Below are positions 61,601 through 64,000 of a stretch of DNA of 64,000 bases, one piece after another (positions within the stretch are counted from its first letter, which is position 1; every line of letters begins with the position of its first letter). Location of the stretch: assembly GCF_001612905.1 (NCBI RefSeq), contig NZ_BDBI01000016.1, positions 220,075 to 284,074 of the forward strand, given 5' to 3'. This stretch comes from Nocardia ignorata NBRC 108230 (GTDB taxonomy: Bacteria; Actinomycetota; Actinomycetes; Mycobacteriales; Mycobacteriaceae). The notes below the pieces were generated by a model that saw only the letters and a list, made by a program, of their open reading frames with translations, was not told the origin of the DNA and made no database searches. The position numbers were made by a program, and so were the translations under genes.

Positions 61601-63999
61601 AACAGCGCGTCGACACCGACGATCTCCTGGATCTCACCGAGACCGAGGTAGTGGTAGTCGAACAGGGCGGCCTGCTCGTCCTGCAGGGTCCGCAGCAGCT
61701 CGGCGACGGTGTGCTCGGGCCGCACCCGCACCCGCACCGGGATGGCGTTGAGGAACAGCCCGACCATGCGTTCCACGCCGGGCAGCGCGGCGGGCCTGCC
61801 CGACACCGTGGCGCCGAACACCACGTCGTCGCGGTCGACGAGGCGGGCGATGAGCAGACCCCAGGCCGCCTGGACCACGGTGTTCACCGTGACACCGAGG
61901 TCGGCGGCGAGCCGGGTCAGGGCCGCGGTATCGGCGGGTGTGAGCGCGAAGCCGGTTTCCCCGGTGCCCGAGGCGATTTCGCGGCCCTTCTCGACCGGGG
62001 CCAGCGGGGTCGGTTCGGCCAGGCCGGTGAGCGCGCCACGCCAGGCCTGGCGGGCGGCGTCGAGATCTTGTTCGGTGAGCCAGGCCAGGTAGTCGCGGTA
62101 GGGCGCCGGTTTCGGCAGGCGGCGGGTGCGCCCGACGGTGTAGGCGGCGAGCAGCTCCTGCAGCAGCAGCGGCATCGACCAGCCGTCGATGAGGATGTGG
62201 TGGCTGGTCACCAGCAGGTGTGCGCGCTGGGGTGTCCGGACCAGGGTGAAACGCAGCTGTGGCGCCACGGCCATGTCGAAATGCGTTGCCAGGTCCGCAC
62301 TTCGGATGCGTTCGTAGGTGGCTTCGTCGGCATCGATCACCTGCCACGGCACGTCCACGTCGTCGAGGACCACCTGCAGCGGTGTGCCCGACGGGTCGGT
62401 GGAGAAGGCGACGCGCAGGTTGTCGTGCCGGTCGAGCACGGTCTGGGCGGCGGTGTGCAGGCGTTCGGTGTCGACGGCCGGGTCGAGGTCGAGCACGAAC
62501 TGGGTGATGTAGGGGTCGACCGAGTTCTCGGCGAGCAGGGCGTGGAACAGCATTCCGGACTGCAGCGGTGTCACCGGCCAGATGTCGCTGAGCCGGGGGT
62601 AGCGGCGCACCAGGCGGTCGAGTTCGGTCTGGCCGAGGCGGACCAGGGCGAAGTCCGACGGGGTGAACCCGCCCGCGTCGGGTCGCAGGCCGTGTTCGGC
62701 GAGTCCGCCGAGGGCGCGGATCCAGTGCTCGGCGAAGTGCTTCACCGCGTCGGCGTCGAGGACCGTCGCGGCGTAGTCGAAGCGGGCGACCATGCCGTCG
62801 GCGGTGGCGTCGACGGTGAGCACGAGAACCAGATCGTCGACGGCCACGTCCGTGTGGACGCGGGCGGGTCGCAGGTCGCGCACCCGGAGCGCGAAGCGGC
62901 CGCGGTCGACGGTGCGCACGGTGTCGGCCGCGTCTGCGTCGAGGTAGCGCAGCAGTCCGAAGCCGGCGCCGCCGGCCGGGACCGTGCGGCACAGTTCTTT
63001 GATCTGGGACAACGCCGTGCCCGCGGCGGGGCCGCCGACGAGCGCGTCGGCCGGGTCGACGCCGTCGAGGCGAAGCGCGAGCGGGAAGTCGGTGGTGAAT
63101 CCGCCGACCACGTTCTGGGCGTCGTGCCGTCCGAGGACGCGCTGGTCGGCACGCAACCGGACGACGCTGCCGATCGCGCGGACGGCCGCCGAATCGGCGG
63201 CGGTGTGCAGTGCGATGGCGACGGCGGTGAGCAGCACCTCGTCGACCGTGGCGCGGTAGGCCTCGGCGACGGTGCCGACGGCGGCGGTGCCCTCGCCGGT
63301 GATGCTCAGCGATACCCGGCGGCGCTGGCGCAGGTCGCCCGAGTCGGCTGTCCTGGCGCGCACGGCGCGGTGCCAGTACTCGCGTTCGGCGCGGGCGGCG
63401 GGCGAGGACGGGTAGTCGGCCAGGCGGCGGATCAGGTCGCCGAGACCCGCGTCGGGCGCCGAGGGTGCGGCGTGACGGCCGCGGCTCCACGCGGTGGTGA
63501 GCTGGTCGACCACGGCCCGCCAGGAAACCTCGTCCAGCACGAGCGCATTGGCGACCACGACAAGGGTGGACGGGCCGTCGCCGGTGAGGATGAAGTGGAT
63601 GTTGCGACCCTCGTCGGGGTCGAGCGCGGCGGCCGCGGCGGCGACGATGTCGTCCACGGGCAGCGAGGCCTCGCCGTCCTCACCGGCCAGCCTGCGGAAG
63701 GCACCACCGGTGCGTTCCGCGGGCGGGGGGATGCGCAGTACCGGGTCGGATTCGGTGCGGTCGAGGACCGCCCACAGCATGGGGTGCTGGTTCATCACCG
63801 CGGCCGCGACGGCGGCGACGGCCTCGTCGGGGCAGTCGGCGGGCACGTCGAGCAGCAGGGCACGTGGTTCGACGGCCTGCTCCCCCGCTCCCAGGAGCTG
63901 GGCGGCGGTGGCGGTGAGCGGCAGGGCGCCGGTCCGGGTGGTCGCCTCGGCGGTGAGTTGCGCGCGCTCGGCGAGGGCGCCGACGGTGCGCGCGGCGAA
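58651..63999 (-). CDS. non-ribosomal peptide synthetase, C-terminal part (T-E-C-A-T-TE), 5' part beyond window
   Basis: The visible 1,782 codons encode the end of a T domain, an epimerisation-type domain, C domain (VTSHHILIDGWS near 62,200), A domain (YVIHTSGSTGKPKG near 60,820; NWYGPAEA), T domain (FFELGGNSLVATKA near 59,620) and a thioesterase (GWSLGGVLAHAVA near 59,180). The E domain lacks its catalytic histidines: the motif position reads VANALVLDEVSW. The TE marks this as the last module of an assembly line. No heterocyclisation domain is visible and there is no iron box nearby, so it is not an evident part of the siderophore pathway. Frame open to base 63999. Confidence 0.92.
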   Translation of the reverse strand, partial: FAARTVGALAERAQLTAEATTRTGALPLTATAAQLLGAGEQAVEPRALLLDVPADCPDEAVAAVAAAVMNQHPMLWAVLDRTESDPVLRIPPPAERTGGAFRRLAGEDGEASLPVDDIVAAAAAALDPDEGRNIHFILTGDGPSTLVVVANALVLDEVSWRAVVDQLTTAWSRGRHAAPSAPDAGLGDLIRRLADYPSSPAARAEREYWHRAVRARTADSGDLRQRRRVSLSITGEGTAAVGTVAEAYRATVDEVLLTAVAIALHTAADSAAVRAIGSVVRLRADQRVLGRHDAQNVVGGFTTDFPLALRLDGVDPADALVGGPAAGTALSQIKELCRTVPAGGAGFGLLRYLDADAADTVRTVDRGRFALRVRDLRPARVHTDVAVDDLVLVLTVDATADGMVARFDYAATVLDADAVKHFAEHWIRALGGLAEHGLRPDAGGFTPSDFALVRLGQTELDRLVRRYPRLSDIWPVTPLQSGMLFHALLAENSVDPYITQFVLDLDPAVDTERLHTAAQTVLDRHDNLRVAFSTDPSGTPLQVVLDDVDVPWQVIDADEATYERIRSADLATHFDMAVAPQLRFTLVRTPQRAHLLVTSHHILIDGWSMPLLLQELLAAYTVGRTRRLPKPAPYRDYLAWLTEQDLDAARQAWRGALTGLAEPTPLAPVEKGREIASGTGETGFALTPADTAALTRLAADLGVTVNTVVQAAWGLLIARLVDRDDVVFGATVSGRPAALPGVERMVGLFLNAIPVRVRVRPEHTVAELLRTLQDEQAALFDYHYLGLGEIQEIVGVDALFDSLVVFESFPVDRAAIDRAAGGSATITGLDATNGTHYPLTVQVVAGEQLRVSVKYLRDVFDAYTAHLLSQRFSLLLARFTADPQSRLGALDVLLADERGTLTALNATDAPELLDESTLLTLFDAQVARTPDAVAVIDGENSYTYEQFDARSRKLAATLSALGAGPEVLIAVAMRRGIDLVTSIYAVLRTGAAYVPVDPDHPAERTERVLAAAAPLCVLTTTGTGFHSSARVVEIDTLAPDSALPAEPAPDNLAYVIHTSGSTGKPKGVMLTHRQLVAQFRWAQRDYLHSPGDVVLHKTPVTFDISTWELLWPLQTGAAVVIARPDGHRDPDYLAEVITEHSVTTVHFVPSMLDAFLTDRRAGQLPSLRRVFAAGEALQAATARRFAEVLPGADLVNWYGPAEATVVTATEVTAGEQIPIGVPVANTRVHVLDRHLRPVPPGIAGELYLEGVQLARGYLAAPALTAERFVAHPGGGRLYRTGDVVRLDADGALEYLGRSDFQVKLRGQRIELGEVEAVLRGHPAVRHAAVALVHGPTGDRLVGYVVPAETRAEQPGTVTPAAGYSIESGAGTSRLDEAEVLSYARTALPPYMVPATLVVLAALPLNASGKLDRKALPVPAATTRPYRPPTTPVQRAVAEVFAEVLGAGKVGLDDDFFELGGNSLVATKAISRLRTRVGADVRVQWFFSDATVAALAERIDATQAGAGDYDLESDDALGVLLPIRNRVPHGTEAGGPLFCVHPMYGLAWCYAGLAQYIPARRPIFGLQSPALSESGYLPGTLAAMARRYVIEIKAVQPQGPYRLMGWSLGGVLAHAVATELQADGEQVSLLAMLDSHPDIDVPDFHTAVRDALAELGVDLSAAVATNGVRELSDEALAALHAIIPANMAVLTPERVRRIYRSAVRSAELIAEHRPAVFRGRLEYFSALGHEKAAANWARYVDGEIRDRPVAVVHDQMTSPQALAEIGPRLAELLDAGDRATGAR

Positions 64000-64000
64000 C

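Overview
The window is high-GC actinobacterial DNA, and the gene content points to the genus Nocardia or a close relative. It carries a nocobactin/mycobactin-type siderophore cluster, an antigen-85-like mycolyltransferase, ESX-associated proteins (EspG, PPE/WXG-like), a DtxR/IdeR-type iron regulon and a standard actinobacterial S10 ribosomal operon. No rRNA, tRNA, CRISPR array or insertion sequence was seen.

Left part (1-11,900). The 3' part of an M13 metallopeptidase gene is followed by an iron-boxed operon: a siderophore-binding lipoprotein and a SagB-type FMN oxidoreductase. Next comes an ESX-flavoured accessory stretch: a YbaB/EbfC-like protein, a truncated WXG-like gene, two small immunity-type genes with no intact toxin, a gene remnant, a DUF3558 lipoprotein, a small helical protein, a PPE/WXG-like substrate and an EspG chaperone. 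A secreted histidine phosphatase, a DUF998 membrane protein divergent from a TetR regulator, and a VOC protein complete this part.

Siderophore block (11,900-35,190). A minus-strand operon runs thioesterase, ketosynthase, AT-KR-ACP protein, C-A-T-C-T NRPS, C-A-T-E NRPS, corresponding to the MbtC/D/E/F part of mycobactin assembly. Divergent from it is an MbtK-like lysine acyltransferase, followed by the lysine N6-hydroxylase NbtG, a free-standing siderophore-interacting flavoprotein, a lipase-like hydrolase and an IrtAB-like exporter-fold ABC importer. Five DtxR/IdeR-type boxes lie in front of these units. Aryl-acid loading and heterocyclisation genes (MbtA/MbtB/MbtI equivalents) are not in the window, so assembly must be completed from elsewhere in the genome.

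Middle (35,190-47,790). Housekeeping genes (glycolipid-binding protein, RluA pseudouridine synthase, CPBP protease, SDR) are followed by a large Spd-like membrane protein with repeats and a C-terminal helix-turn-helix, a VapBC module, and the S10 operon rpsJ-rplC-rplD-rplW-rplB-rpsS-rplV-rpsC-rplP-rpmC-rpsQ on the minus strand, closed by a strong hairpin.

Right part (47,790-64,000). A DUF4442 thioesterase-like gene behind a 22-bp palindrome, a NatAB-type ABC exporter, a lycopene cyclase, a DrrABC-type exporter, an aldehyde dehydrogenase homologue with alanine at the catalytic cysteine position, a regulator with two TetR units in tandem, an antigen-85-like protein, and the C-terminal 1,782 codons of a second, unrelated NRPS (T-E-C-A-T-TE) that runs off the window.
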